From Candidatus Melainabacteria bacterium (GTDB lineage Bacteria; Cyanobacteriota; Vampirovibrionia; 2-02-FULL-35-15): DNA of 64,000 nucleotides. The notes beneath the pieces were generated by a model. The model searched no databases, was not told the DNA's origin, and was given only the letters and a program-made list of their open reading frames with translations. Each line of letters begins with the position of its first letter. The stretch's first letter is position 1. A program made the translations under genes and the position numbers. The stretch spans positions 1-64,000 of the forward strand of contig JAHFBG010000001.1 of NCBI GenBank assembly GCA_023250155.1, written 5' to 3'. Below are positions 35,811 to 43,605 of the stretch, piece by piece.

Positions 35811-37607
35811 ATGAATTCAGGGACTTATACAAAACAAGAGAGAAAATTGTTTGGATTTACTCCACCTAATGATTTTAGAGAATTTAATCGAACAAAATCA
35901 AGAGCAATGATTAGTAAAATCACTGATTTACACTCAGTAATAAAAAACTTGGTTAAAGATGGGGATTATATAGGCATTGGTGGTTTTGGAATGGATAGGA
36001 TTCCAGCCGCTGCATTACATGAAATAGTCCGTCAGAAAAAAAAACATCTTACACTGGCTGGGCACACTGCTACACATGATGGACAAATACTTTGTGCAGG
36101 AGGATGTATCGACAAAGTAGATGCAGCTTATGTAGTAGGAGTAGAGTTAATAGGACTCTCACCAAACTATAGAAGAGCATTTCAGGAAGGAAAAGTAGAA
36201 GTTACAGAATGGACAAATGCTACTCTAGCATGGCGTTATAAAGCAGCAGCTATGGGATTATCTTTTTTACCAGCTCGCACCATGCTAGGAACTGAAACTA
36301 TAAAACACAGCAGAGCAATAGAGTTCAAATGTCCATTTACAGGAGATACTTATGCACTTATTCCTGCATGCTCACCTGATGTAGCTATAATTCATGTACC
36401 AAGAGCTGATGAGTTTGGGAACTGCCAGATAGATGGAATTACAGTCTCAGATTATGATTTAGCACGTGCATCTAAAAAAGTAATTATTACTACAGAAGAG
36501 GTTATTTCTACAGATAAAATCCGCATGGAGTCAGAAAGAACTATAATTCCATATTATTGTGTAGATGCTGTGGTACATGTGCCTTACGGCTCTTATCCAT
36601 GCAATATGCCTGGGAAATATTATTTTGATTTAAATCATTTAGATGAGTGGATGAGTACAGAAAAAGATCCAATAGCTTTTGAAAAATTTTTAAATAAATA
36701 TATTTATGATGTAAAAGATTGGTCTGAATATTTAGAAAGATGTGGAGGCAAAAAGAGATTGCTTGAGTTAAGATCACAAGAACTATTAGAAAGCAATCAG
36801 CAGGAAGCAGGAAGCAGGAACCAGGAAGCTCATGCCCCTTACAACATGATTGAGTTTATGATCTGCACTGCAAGCCACTTCTTAGAAGACAAGAAAACTG
36901 TAGTAGTTGGAACTGGTTTACCTATGCTAGCTGCAATGCTAGCTCAAAAAATACATGCCCCAAATCTTTTGCTTATGTTTGAAGCTGGTGGTATTGCACC
37001 TCTTCTTCCAGCATTACCACTATCAGTAGGAGATTCAAGGACACACTATAAAAGTCTTCTTGCTACAAGTATGCCAGAGATAATGGAAACATGTGCCAGA
37101 GGGATGGTAGATTATGCATTTTTAGGTGGGGCACAAATCGATCGTTTTGGAAACTTAAACTCTACCATGATAGGCACTGAATATGAAAAACCAAAAGTCA
37201 GACTCCCTGGCAGTGGTGGAGCAAATGACCTGGCATCTCTATGTTGGAACACTATCATCATAATGAAAATGGACAAGCATAAGTTTGTAGAAAAACTTGA
37301 TTTCTTTACTACGCCAGGATATTTAAACGGAGGTAATGCAAGAGAAAAAGCAGGACTTCCTCCAAACACTGGTCCGCTAAAGGTTATTACTGACTGCTGT
37401 GTATTAGGTTTTGATAAAGAAACAAAAGAAATGTACATTGAAAGTATTCATCCTGGTATTACGCTTGAAGAAGTACAAAATAGATCATCTTTCAAGCTAG
37501 CCATAAGAGCAGGTTTAAAACCCACCACTACAGAACCACCCACTCAAAAAGAGCTTGAAATTTTAAGAAAAGAAATAGATCCAAAAGGACAGGTAATTGG
37601 TAAGTAA
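35811..37607 (+). CDS. Fused alpha-beta CoA-transferase (glutaconate CoA-transferase type)
   Basis: A 598-residue single chain made of two class I CoA-transferase halves. Residues 1-325 are GctA-like (IGIGGFGMDRIPAAALHEIV, VHVPYGSYPCNMPGKYYFDL) and 346-598 are GctB-like, with Glu391 in MFEAGGIAP as the likely thioester-forming glutamate. GctA and GctB are usually separate genes. The linker, about residues 329-342, is encoded by four copies of a 7-bp repeat. Substrate is unknown: glutaconate, methylglutaconate or a 3-oxoacid are possible, and a link to the HMG-CoA pathway 5 kb away is only inference. Its stop overlaps the MNIO gene. Confidence 0.85.
   Translation: MNSGTYTKQERKLFGFTPPNDFREFNRTKSRAMISKITDLHSVIKNLVKDGDYIGIGGFGMDRIPAAALHEIVRQKKKHLTLAGHTATHDGQILCAGGCIDKVDAAYVVGVELIGLSPNYRRAFQEGKVEVTEWTNATLAWRYKAAAMGLSFLPARTMLGTETIKHSRAIEFKCPFTGDTYALIPACSPDVAIIHVPRADEFGNCQIDGITVSDYDLARASKKVIITTEEVISTDKIRMESERTIIPYYCVDAVVHVPYGSYPCNMPGKYYFDLNHLDEWMSTEKDPIAFEKFLNKYIYDVKDWSEYLERCGGKKRLLELRSQELLESNQQEAGSRNQEAHAPYNMIEFMICTASHFLEDKKTVVVGTGLPMLAAMLAQKIHAPNLLLMFEAGGIAPLLPALPLSVGDSRTHYKSLLATSMPEIMETCARGMVDYAFLGGAQIDRFGNLNSTMIGTEYEKPKVRLPGSGGANDLASLCWNTIIIMKMDKHKFVEKLDFFTTPGYLNGGNAREKAGLPPNTGPLKVITDCCVLGFDKETKEMYIESIHPGITLEEVQNRSSFKLAIRAGLKPTTTEPPTQKELEILRKEIDPKGQVIGK
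36801..36828 (+). repeat. 7-bp tandem repeat within coding sequence
   Basis: CAGGAAG x 4 with one substitution in the third unit (CAGGAAC). Because the unit is not a multiple of three, gain or loss of one copy would put the downstream CoA-transferase half out of frame. Confidence 0.9.
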
Positions 37608-38448
37608 ATTTCTAAAACAAAAGACTAAACTACCAGACTTTGGAGTAGGTCTAGGATTAAGGAGATCTCTTTATAAAGACATTCTTAAATATAAAAATCA
37701 AATTGACTGGCTTGAAATAGCTCCTGAGAATTACATTTGTCGGGGTGGAGAACCTCTTGAAAGACTTATTACAGTAAAAAAACATTTCCCCATTATTCCA
37801 CATGGATTAAATTTATCTATTGGTGGTACTGATCCTTTTGATTTAGATTTTCTAAATAGTGTAAAAAAAGTCTTTGCGTTGATTAAGCCTCCTTGGTTTA
37901 GTGATCATTTATGTTTTAACTATGTAGAAAAAACATATATCCATGATTTAATTCCACTTCCTTATAATAAAACCACTGTAAAACATCTTGTAAACAGAAT
38001 TAAAGAGATTCAGGATATTTTTCAACTTCCATTTTTAATTGAAAACCCATCTTATTACATGATTATAGACAGTGAGATGAGTGAAGAAGATTTTATTTCA
38101 GATATTATAGAAAAGTCAGATTGTGGTTTATTGCTTGATATAAACAATGTTTATGTAAACAGTCAAAATCACAAATACGATCCAGTTAAATTTTTAGAAA
38201 ATCTACCATTAGAGAGGGTTGTCCAAGTCCATATTGCAGGACACTTAAACAGAGGAAAAATTATAATAGATACACATGGAGAACCTATAATTAACAAGGT
38301 TTATGAGCTACTTCATGAACTTATGAAAAGATGTTCTCCAAAAGCCATACTACTTGAGAGGGATTTTAATTTCCCTAAGTTTTCTGATTTACTAAATGAA
38401 ATAAAAAAAATAAAGACTATTGTTAAAACTACTAAAAAGGCTGCATAA
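37597..38448 (+). CDS. MNIO (DUF692, MbnB/TglH/ChrH/BufB-like) multinuclear iron enzyme
   Basis: A 283-residue TIM-barrel protein of the multinuclear non-haem iron oxygenase family, which modifies cysteines in ribosomally made peptides. All expected metal-site motifs are visible: IPHGLNLSIGG (His69), FSDHL (Asp103, His104), LIENPSYY (Glu149, Asn150), LLDINNVYVN (Asp181), QVHIAGH (His212, His216), IDTHGEP (Asp225, His227) and LLERDFN (Glu254, Asp256). The start is a TTG at 37597 inside the end of the CoA-transferase gene; no other start precedes the conserved region. It overlaps the DUF2063 gene by one base, the usual partner arrangement. Confidence 0.9.
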   Translation: MVSKFLKQKTKLPDFGVGLGLRRSLYKDILKYKNQIDWLEIAPENYICRGGEPLERLITVKKHFPIIPHGLNLSIGGTDPFDLDFLNSVKKVFALIKPPWFSDHLCFNYVEKTYIHDLIPLPYNKTTVKHLVNRIKEIQDIFQLPFLIENPSYYMIIDSEMSEEDFISDIIEKSDCGLLLDINNVYVNSQNHKYDPVKFLENLPLERVVQVHIAGHLNRGKIIIDTHGEPIINKVYELLHELMKRCSPKAILLERDFNFPKFSDLLNEIKKIKTIVKTTKKAA

Positions 38449-39203
38449 TGACGAGTTTAAACTTGAAGCAAACTCAAAAAATAATAAAAGATTTAATTTT
38501 ATTTGATTCTGCTTGGAAAAAAAGAAAACAAATAAAAACTCTTTCAAAAAACACAATTGAAAGAATAGGGTTGTACAGACAATTAGTCCATAACTCTTTC
38601 CTTGACGTGCTTACAAGTATTTATCCAAATACATATGAATTATTAAAAAAAGACTGGAACAATTTATTGCACCAATATATAGAAGAATACCCACCTAAGT
38701 CACCTATCTTAAACAAAGTAGTCGAACATTTTCCTGAGTTTTTACAAAAACAAAAAAACATCTTAAAAAAATATCCATTTATAAGTGAGCTGGCTAAGTA
38801 TGAGTGGATAGAGTTAGAAGTATATGAGAAAGACACAGAAGTTAATTTAAAGTTTAACAATAAAATCTTATCCTTAAATCCTGCACATGTGATTTGCAAA
38901 TTTCAATATCCCATCTCTAATATAGTTGAATTGATTAAAAATAAAAAGTTTTTGTCTAGCATCCAAAAAAAAGAAACAAATATGATTATTTATAGAGATC
39001 CAAAAGACTTTAGTGTTCGGTTTTTTGAACTCTCATCAAGTACTCTTCAATACATTGAATTGCTTGATTGGGGATTTCCACACAATACAGCAGTAGAGAT
39101 GCTAAGAGACACTTATCAAATTGACGAACAATATTTTAAGGGTTTTAAAAAGCAGGCTAATGACTTACAAAAAGTTTTAAGAAAAACCGGGATCATCCTA
39201 TAA
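38448..39203 (+). CDS. DUF2063 (BufC/HvfC-like) MNIO partner protein
   Basis: A 251-residue protein with the DUF2063 N-terminal helical domain (ERIGLYRQLVHNSFLDVLTS, IYPNTYELL, HQYIEEYPPKSP, FPEFLQK) and a C-terminal half that in related systems recognises the precursor peptide. Start ATG at 38448 shares one base with the TAA of the MNIO gene (TAATG). BufB-BufC pairs normally accompany a small exported Cys-containing precursor (bufferin); none is recognisable next to this pair. The end overlaps the convergent ccdA gene by 11 bases. Confidence 0.82.
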   Translation: MTSLNLKQTQKIIKDLILFDSAWKKRKQIKTLSKNTIERIGLYRQLVHNSFLDVLTSIYPNTYELLKKDWNNLLHQYIEEYPPKSPILNKVVEHFPEFLQKQKNILKKYPFISELAKYEWIELEVYEKDTEVNLKFNNKILSLNPAHVICKFQYPISNIVELIKNKKFLSSIQKKETNMIIYRDPKDFSVRFFELSSSTLQYIELLDWGFPHNTAVEMLRDTYQIDEQYFKGFKKQANDLQKVLRKTGIIL

Positions 39204-39912
39204 ACCATCTAATTCCAGAATATAAATAAACTACACCAAGTACAGCAAGAATAATACTACTTACAATAGAAACAATTTTTGAGTGTTTTTTAAAAAAGTC
39301 AAACTGTTTTAAAAACCCAGCAAATATACTGGTTAAGAATATTAACCCTGTATAGCCTATAGAATAAGCAATCATGATTAAACTGCCTTTCAAAGCTGAG
39401 CCCGCGGAAGCTGATAAAGCTAAAACAGCAAACAATATAGGACTTGCACATGGTGAGCTAACTAATGCAAAAGCTAGCCCTACAACAAATGGTCCACTGT
39501 CTGGTATTTTTGTAACAAATTGAGGGAGTGGAATTTTAATTACTTCAATAATAAACAATGACATAATAATTACAAATAGTCCAATGATGCAATGAACATA
39601 GCCTCTATACTCAATCATTACAAGGTTGGCAAATGATGCAAATACTCCTAATAAACTAAAACTTAAGCTTGAACCTAAACAAAATAAAAGTGCTTTTTTA
39701 AAAGCATCAATTTTTGAAGTGATATTAGTTGCTCCAATATATGTTAAGTACAATGGAATCATTGGAAGAACACAAGGAGTTAAACTTGCTGCAAAACCAC
39801 CACCAAATGCAAGAAGTATTAATAAGGGGAAAGGTAATCCCTGATTTGCCGTTAAAAAACTTGAAATATAATGCTCGAAGTTGTTAATAATTGATTCAAG
39901 ATTGCTAAACAT
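39193..39912 (-). CDS. ccdA: CcdA/DsbD-type transmembrane thiol-disulfide carrier
   Basis: A 239-residue protein with six membrane helices and the two redox cysteines of the CcdA family, in SLTPCVLPMIPLY and VSSPCASPILFA. It moves reducing power from cytoplasmic thioredoxin to extracytoplasmic thiol proteins, for cytochrome c maturation or metal handling. The divergently transcribed thioredoxin-like lipoprotein, 230 bases away, is a likely partner. ATG start. A two-hairpin repeat lies in its upstream region. Confidence 0.9.
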   Translation of the reverse strand: MFSNLESIINNFEHYISSFLTANQGLPFPLLILLAFGGGFAASLTPCVLPMIPLYLTYIGATNITSKIDAFKKALLFCLGSSLSFSLLGVFASFANLVMIEYRGYVHCIIGLFVIIMSLFIIEVIKIPLPQFVTKIPDSGPFVVGLAFALVSSPCASPILFAVLALSASAGSALKGSLIMIAYSIGYTGLIFLTSIFAGFLKQFDFFKKHSKIVSIVSSIILAVLGVVYLYSGIRWFIG

Positions 39913-39957
39913 TTACTTTACCTTTTTACCATCTGATCATATTAACGTAGTGTATTT

Positions 39958-40050
39958 TACTCCGCTGGTTCTTGCGGTGACATTGCTCCTCATAACCAGC
40001 TTTGTATAGACCGCTCGATTTGCCAAGTAAATTGGACAAATCTCGCTTTA
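39958..40050 (-). repeat. Two-hairpin repeat, copy 3 (short form)
   Basis: On the minus strand: hairpin 1 at 40017-40042 (GATTTGTCC...GGCAAATC, loop with ATTTACT) and hairpin 2 at 39964-40000 (GCTGGTT/AACCAGC), only 16 bases apart. It shares the TCC-n-ATTTA-n-T-n-GG core of the other copies. It sits between the divergent ccdA and thioredoxin-like genes. Confidence 0.75.
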
Positions 40051-40143
40051 TGATAAAGCATAGTACTCACCCATGTCACAAAAGTGTTAAGCAAGGTAAG
40101 CAGTTAATTAATATTGTTTATAAATATAAGATAAAATAACACT

Positions 40144-40584
40144 ATGCGTTCTATTTTCTACTTTTTATTATCTATTCTCTTATTTACAATGTACGGATGT
40201 ACAACCATGGTTGTTTTATCACAAGAAGATAAGGATTTAATAACTAAAGCTAAAAACTCAAGGTATCTAGTCTTAGATGTTTATCAAAAAAGGTGTGAAA
40301 GTTGCAAGTATATTGAACCTGTATTGAAAAAGATAGAAGAATATTATTCCAATAATCCTAAAGTGGTTTTTTTAAAGGATGATTTATCAAATTCATTTTC
40401 AGCATTAAAATCATTAAAAATAGCTGAAGAACTTGGTTTAGGTGATATCTACAGAAGCCAAAGATACACTGGCGTAGTATTAATAATTGATACAAGAAGT
40501 AAAGTTGTTTTGGAATCATTAATTGCAGAATATAGCTATGATAAATATATAGAGGTTATAAATAGGAGATTTAATGGACCATAA
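40144..40584 (+). CDS. Thioredoxin-like lipoprotein
   Basis: A 146-residue lipoprotein: signal peptide with lipobox LFTMYGC (Cys19), then a thioredoxin-like domain with VYQKRCESCKYIEPVL (CxxC). VLIIDTRSKVV replaces the usual cis-Pro strand, so it is divergent. It probably works outside the cytoplasmic membrane with CcdA, whose gene is divergent from it. TAAAAT at 40132-40137 is six bases before the ATG and no Shine-Dalgarno sequence is seen, so a leaderless transcript is likely. Overlaps the ferredoxin gene by 11 bases. Confidence 0.8.
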   Translation: MRSIFYFLLSILLFTMYGCTTMVVLSQEDKDLITKAKNSRYLVLDVYQKRCESCKYIEPVLKKIEEYYSNNPKVVFLKDDLSNSFSALKSLKIAEELGLGDIYRSQRYTGVVLIIDTRSKVVLESLIAEYSYDKYIEVINRRFNGP

Positions 40585-40885
40585 TATACCGTATAAAAAA
40601 CAAGTTTTAGTTTGCCTGAATGACACTTGCAAATTACAAGGTTCAGATAAGGTCTTTGAAAAATTAAAGTTAAGAATTAAAGAATTGGATCTTAAAAAAA
40701 CTTATAGACCATCAAGAGTTCTTTGTCTTGGGCTGTGTGGAAAAGGACCAAACGTTTTAGTATGGCCTGAAGGAACTGTATATTGTGATTTTAAAGAGAA
40801 AAATGTCGAGGACTTAATTCAAAAGCATTTATTAAAAGAAGAACAATTAACTGAACTCCTATACAAAGAAAATAAACCCGGTTAA
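40574..40885 (+). CDS. Thioredoxin-like [2Fe-2S] ferredoxin
   Basis: A 103-residue protein with the four-Cys pattern of thioredoxin-like 2Fe-2S ferredoxins: VCLNDTCKLQGS and RVLCLGLCGKGPNVLVWPEG. Such proteins carry electrons or supply iron-sulfur chemistry in cytoplasm. AGGAG lies before its ATG within the end of the thioredoxin-like gene, and the two genes overlap, so they are co-translated. Its electron partner is not evident. Confidence 0.85.
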   Translation: MDHNIPYKKQVLVCLNDTCKLQGSDKVFEKLKLRIKELDLKKTYRPSRVLCLGLCGKGPNVLVWPEGTVYCDFKEKNVEDLIQKHLLKEEQLTELLYKENKPG

Positions 40886-40895
40886 AATATAATTT

Positions 40896-41045
40896 ATGCT
40901 AAGGCTTTTATTATTAATTTCAATTACAAGTATATTTTTAACTGGTTGTGATCGTTTTAGTGGATCAAAACAAAACTCACCATCTCAAGAACAACAAAAT
41001 CAGGAAAATCAAGAGCCTATCCCTTCTAATCCTCATCATTCATGA
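40896..41045 (+). CDS. Small lipoprotein
   Basis: A 49-residue protein: MLRLLLLISITSIFLTGCDR is a lipoprotein signal with lipobox LTGC (Cys18). The mature part of about 31 residues is Gln/Asn/Ser/Pro-rich with no further Cys and ends in HHS. TAAAAT lies seven bases before the ATG. It is ten bases behind the ferredoxin gene and 3 bases before the convergent haem-motif gene. Role unknown; entericidin-like or structural roles are guesses. Confidence 0.55.
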   Translation: MLRLLLLISITSIFLTGCDRFSGSKQNSPSQEQQNQENQEPIPSNPHHS

Positions 41046-41048
41046 CCT

Positions 41049-41633
41049 CTATTTTCCCTTGATCTTAAGAATATTTGATTCCTGCCCATCAGGATTTTTA
41101 ACTTTTACTGTATGAGTACCTTTTGAATTTAATACAAAGTCTATTATTACTAAAGCTTTGGATTTTACTGTAGTTAAAACCTCATTATCATCAATAAATG
41201 CTTTTGCTCCATCTACAAAATTCTGACCTGTAACTGAAGCCATGGATTGTTTATTGAGTATAAATAAGGTTGGCTTAATCCTCTGTAAAACAGGTATGGG
41301 TACAGGGACTGAGCCACTACTTGAGCTTGTAGGCGGTAAAGGTGAAGGAATTGTAGGTTTAGCATCTTTAGGTTCCTGTTTTTGAAAAAACTCTGGGAAC
41401 TTAGCTACCAGCTCATCAGTAATCATAAATCCTGCATTTGCAAATCCTCTTCCAAACTCATTTTGCGGACCTGCACCACTTGGACTAATATGACAGACAT
41501 TGCACATACCTTTTAAAGAAGAGAGAGCTCTCTTGTCACTATCATATTTAATCTGACAGTTTGAGAATGCATAAGCATTTTTAATACTTAACAAATTAAT
41601 TAAAATTACAAAGATAATGTATTTAAATTTCAT
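41049..41633 (-). CDS. Exported protein with haem-binding CxxCH and IPT/TIG-like domain
   Basis: A 194-residue protein with a signal peptide (residues 1-22, cleavage after NAYA). GMCNVCHISPSGAGPQNEFG contains a CxxCH c-type haem site, typical of small cytochrome-like modules with a Gly-rich sequel. After a Pro/Ser linker (about 90-115), residues 118-193 look like an IPT/TIG immunoglobulin-like domain (SMASVTGQNFVDGAKAFIDD). Only one CxxCH is seen. Likely an extracytoplasmic redox or surface protein; cytochrome maturation would fit the nearby ccdA. Confidence 0.7.
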   Translation of the reverse strand: MKFKYIIFVILINLLSIKNAYAFSNCQIKYDSDKRALSSLKGMCNVCHISPSGAGPQNEFGRGFANAGFMITDELVAKFPEFFQKQEPKDAKPTIPSPLPPTSSSSGSVPVPIPVLQRIKPTLFILNKQSMASVTGQNFVDGAKAFIDDNEVLTTVKSKALVIIDFVLNSKGTHTVKVKNPDGQESNILKIKGK

Positions 41634-41696
41634 AATATCTCTATAATAATACAGATGTAGGAGTGTGACTAATTGCGCCCCTACAATTATTCACAA

Positions 41697-43004
41697 ATGA
41701 CAAATGAAAAGAGTTACAAACAAAGAATGTATTTAGACCCAATACATGGGCCTATTCAATTAAATTTAAATGATCCTACAGACAATTTGCTTGGGAAAAT
41801 TATAGACACAAAAGAATTTCAAAGACTAAGAAGAATACGACAAATGGGACTTGGTTGGTTTACATTTCATGGAGCTGAACACACACGCTTTGGTCATAGT
41901 ATAGGAACACTATTTATAGCAAAAAAAATGATAAGCCACTTATCTAATAACTTTCCAGAAATCAATGCTTTTAAAACCAAGCTTTTAGTATCAGCTTTAA
42001 TACATGACATAGGACATGGACCGTTTAGCCATACATCAGAAAAATTAATAAATCGAAGTCATGAATTCTGGACAAAAAAAATCATTGGGGGGAATACTGA
42101 AATAAACACACTCTTAAAGTCTCATGAACAAAATCTTGCAAGTGATGTGATTGAGATATTAGAACATAAAACAACCAATTTATATTTAAGTCAAATTATT
42201 TCTAGCTATATTGACTGTGACAGACTTGATTATCTACACAGAGACTCTTACTATGTAGGTGTACCATATGGTTTGACTGGATCAGATCGAATTATTTTTT
42301 CTCTAGAAATTGATAAAGAAAGTAAGAAATTAGTCATTAAAGAATCGAGTGGTTTAGATGCAGTTATTCATTACTTACAAGCAAGATATTCTATGTACCA
42401 GCAAGTTTACCAACATAAAAAAAATCTGGCTTGCGATTTTTTATTAAAAAAAATTGTTCATTGTATAAGAACTGTAAAACCTAAAAATATTTCTTCTTCT
42501 TTTCTAAAATGGATAAATGCAAAAGATCCTGATGACATTGATTCATATTTACAAATCGATGATTCAATATTTATGGCAACTATTTTTAGCTTTATGAATG
42601 ATCCTGCTTCTAACAAAATATTGAACGATCTATCCTCAAGATTTATAAATAGAAAACTATTTAAATCTATAGAGTTCAGACATGGAATATCTACAGACAT
42701 GAAAAATGAAGTACTAGAGAAATTGAAAATAAAAACAAAAGAAAAAGGCTTAGACTACAACTACTATGTAGGATTTGAAGAATCTGCTTTAAGACCATAT
42801 GAACCATACTTTAGTAATGATTCTAAAGATGGTAAAGGTATTTTCATAAAGCAACAAAGCGGGGTTATAAAAGAATTATCACAAGTTTCAGGACTAATAA
42901 AAGCATTAAGTCAGGAAAACATTATAAAAACATGTCTTATTTATAGCCCTGAACTTGAAGATGAAATAAACAGTATCGCTGGATTTCATGAGATTTTTAA
43001 GTAA
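41697..43004 (+). CDS. HD-domain phosphohydrolase (dGTPase/SAMHD1-like)
   Basis: About 435 residues. YLDPIHGPIQLN at the start, then RLRRIRQMGLGWFTFHGAEH, HTRFGHSIGT (first His), ALIHDIGHGPFSH (HD pair), and ISSYIDCDRLDYLHRDSYYV (last Asp) give the full HD metal site in the order found in SAMHD1-like proteins. Expected activity is hydrolysis of dNTPs or another phosphate monoester. ATG 41697 is chosen over the in-frame TTG at 41673, which lies inside a short dispersed repeat. No good ribosome binding site is present for either. Confidence 0.88.
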   Translation: MTNEKSYKQRMYLDPIHGPIQLNLNDPTDNLLGKIIDTKEFQRLRRIRQMGLGWFTFHGAEHTRFGHSIGTLFIAKKMISHLSNNFPEINAFKTKLLVSALIHDIGHGPFSHTSEKLINRSHEFWTKKIIGGNTEINTLLKSHEQNLASDVIEILEHKTTNLYLSQIISSYIDCDRLDYLHRDSYYVGVPYGLTGSDRIIFSLEIDKESKKLVIKESSGLDAVIHYLQARYSMYQQVYQHKKNLACDFLLKKIVHCIRTVKPKNISSSFLKWINAKDPDDIDSYLQIDDSIFMATIFSFMNDPASNKILNDLSSRFINRKLFKSIEFRHGISTDMKNEVLEKLKIKTKEKGLDYNYYVGFEESALRPYEPYFSNDSKDGKGIFIKQQSGVIKELSQVSGLIKALSQENIIKTCLIYSPELEDEINSIAGFHEIFK

Positions 43005-43026
43005 CCAGATTTGTTTAATTGTCAAC

Positions 43027-43150
43027 AATACAAAAAGCATTTTGTACTCCATATTGCCTTCCCTCAACCCCTCCGACCATTAACTAGGCGTTAATAGTTC
43101 CCGTCGGGGCATTCGGAAATGGCAATACTACGTTGAATGCTTTTTGTATT
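43027..43150. repeat. Nested palindromic intergenic element
   Basis: Perfect 15-bp outer arms AATACAAAAAGCATT (43027-43041) and AATGCTTTTTGTATT (43136-43150), inner arms TATTGCC/GGCAATA (43052-43058, 43121-43127) and CCGAC/GTCGG. It follows the HD gene by 23 bases and may double as terminator. The inner part (GGGAACTATTAACGCC on the minus strand) resembles that of 8330-8436 (GAGAACTGTTATGGTCGCC). Confidence 0.8.
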
Positions 43151-43239
43151 TAATTTATCCTCAAATTTAATAGAATTTAAGTAATAAGCTATAATAACCT
43201 ATGTTAATTGAATTCTGATTTTTAAATTATGCCCTTGCA

Positions 43240-43330
43240 TAGAAAGGATTTATCCAATGTATTCGGTAAATCCGATCAATCGAGAGAAGTAGCAAAGGAA
43301 AGCTCAAGACAAGCTTGAGCTTTATAAAGA
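43240..43330 (+). repeat. Two-hairpin repeat, copy 4
   Basis: Hairpin 1 at 43246-43273 (GGATTTATCC...GGTAAATCC) and hairpin 2 at 43299-43323 (AAAGCTCAAG/CTTGAGCTTT), 25 bases apart. It ends just before tRNA-Ala and is closest to copy 5 at 56655-56740. Confidence 0.8.
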
Positions 43331-43332
43331 AA

Positions 43333-43405
43333 GGGCCCATGGCTCAGCTGGTAGAGCGCCTCCCTTGCACGGAGGAGGTCAGCGGTTCGATCCCGCTTGG
43401 GTCCA
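43333..43405 (+). tRNA. tRNA-Ala, anticodon TGC
   Basis: A 73-nt cloverleaf: acceptor GGGCCCA pairs with TGGGTCC and includes the G3-U70 pair that identifies alanine tRNA. The D arm is GCTCAGCTGGTAGAGC, the anticodon stem-loop CTCCCTTGCACGGAGG reads TGC, and the T arm is GCGGTTCGATCCCGC. The CCA end is not encoded. The two-hairpin repeat lies directly upstream, so its promoter must be inside or before that repeat. The 200 bases after it hold no gene. Confidence 0.97.
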
Positions 43406-43605
43406 TTTCATATAGCGTTCCGCATTTTCAAGAAAATGCTTCGCTTTTAGATACCTCACTTAATGACATTCCGATTTTTCGTATACGAAAAATCTCCACT
43501 TGAAGCCTCTAAAATCATTCTAAAGATAAAGCATCAACACGTCTATATCCTTTTGAATTTACTTAAATATTCTGCTACTATAGTTTTAAGTTTGGTTTCA
43601 AAACA

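Noticed and set aside
43315..43503. Short plus-strand reading frame over the tRNA
   Set aside because: It lies on tRNA-Ala, which folds perfectly; the frame is incidental.
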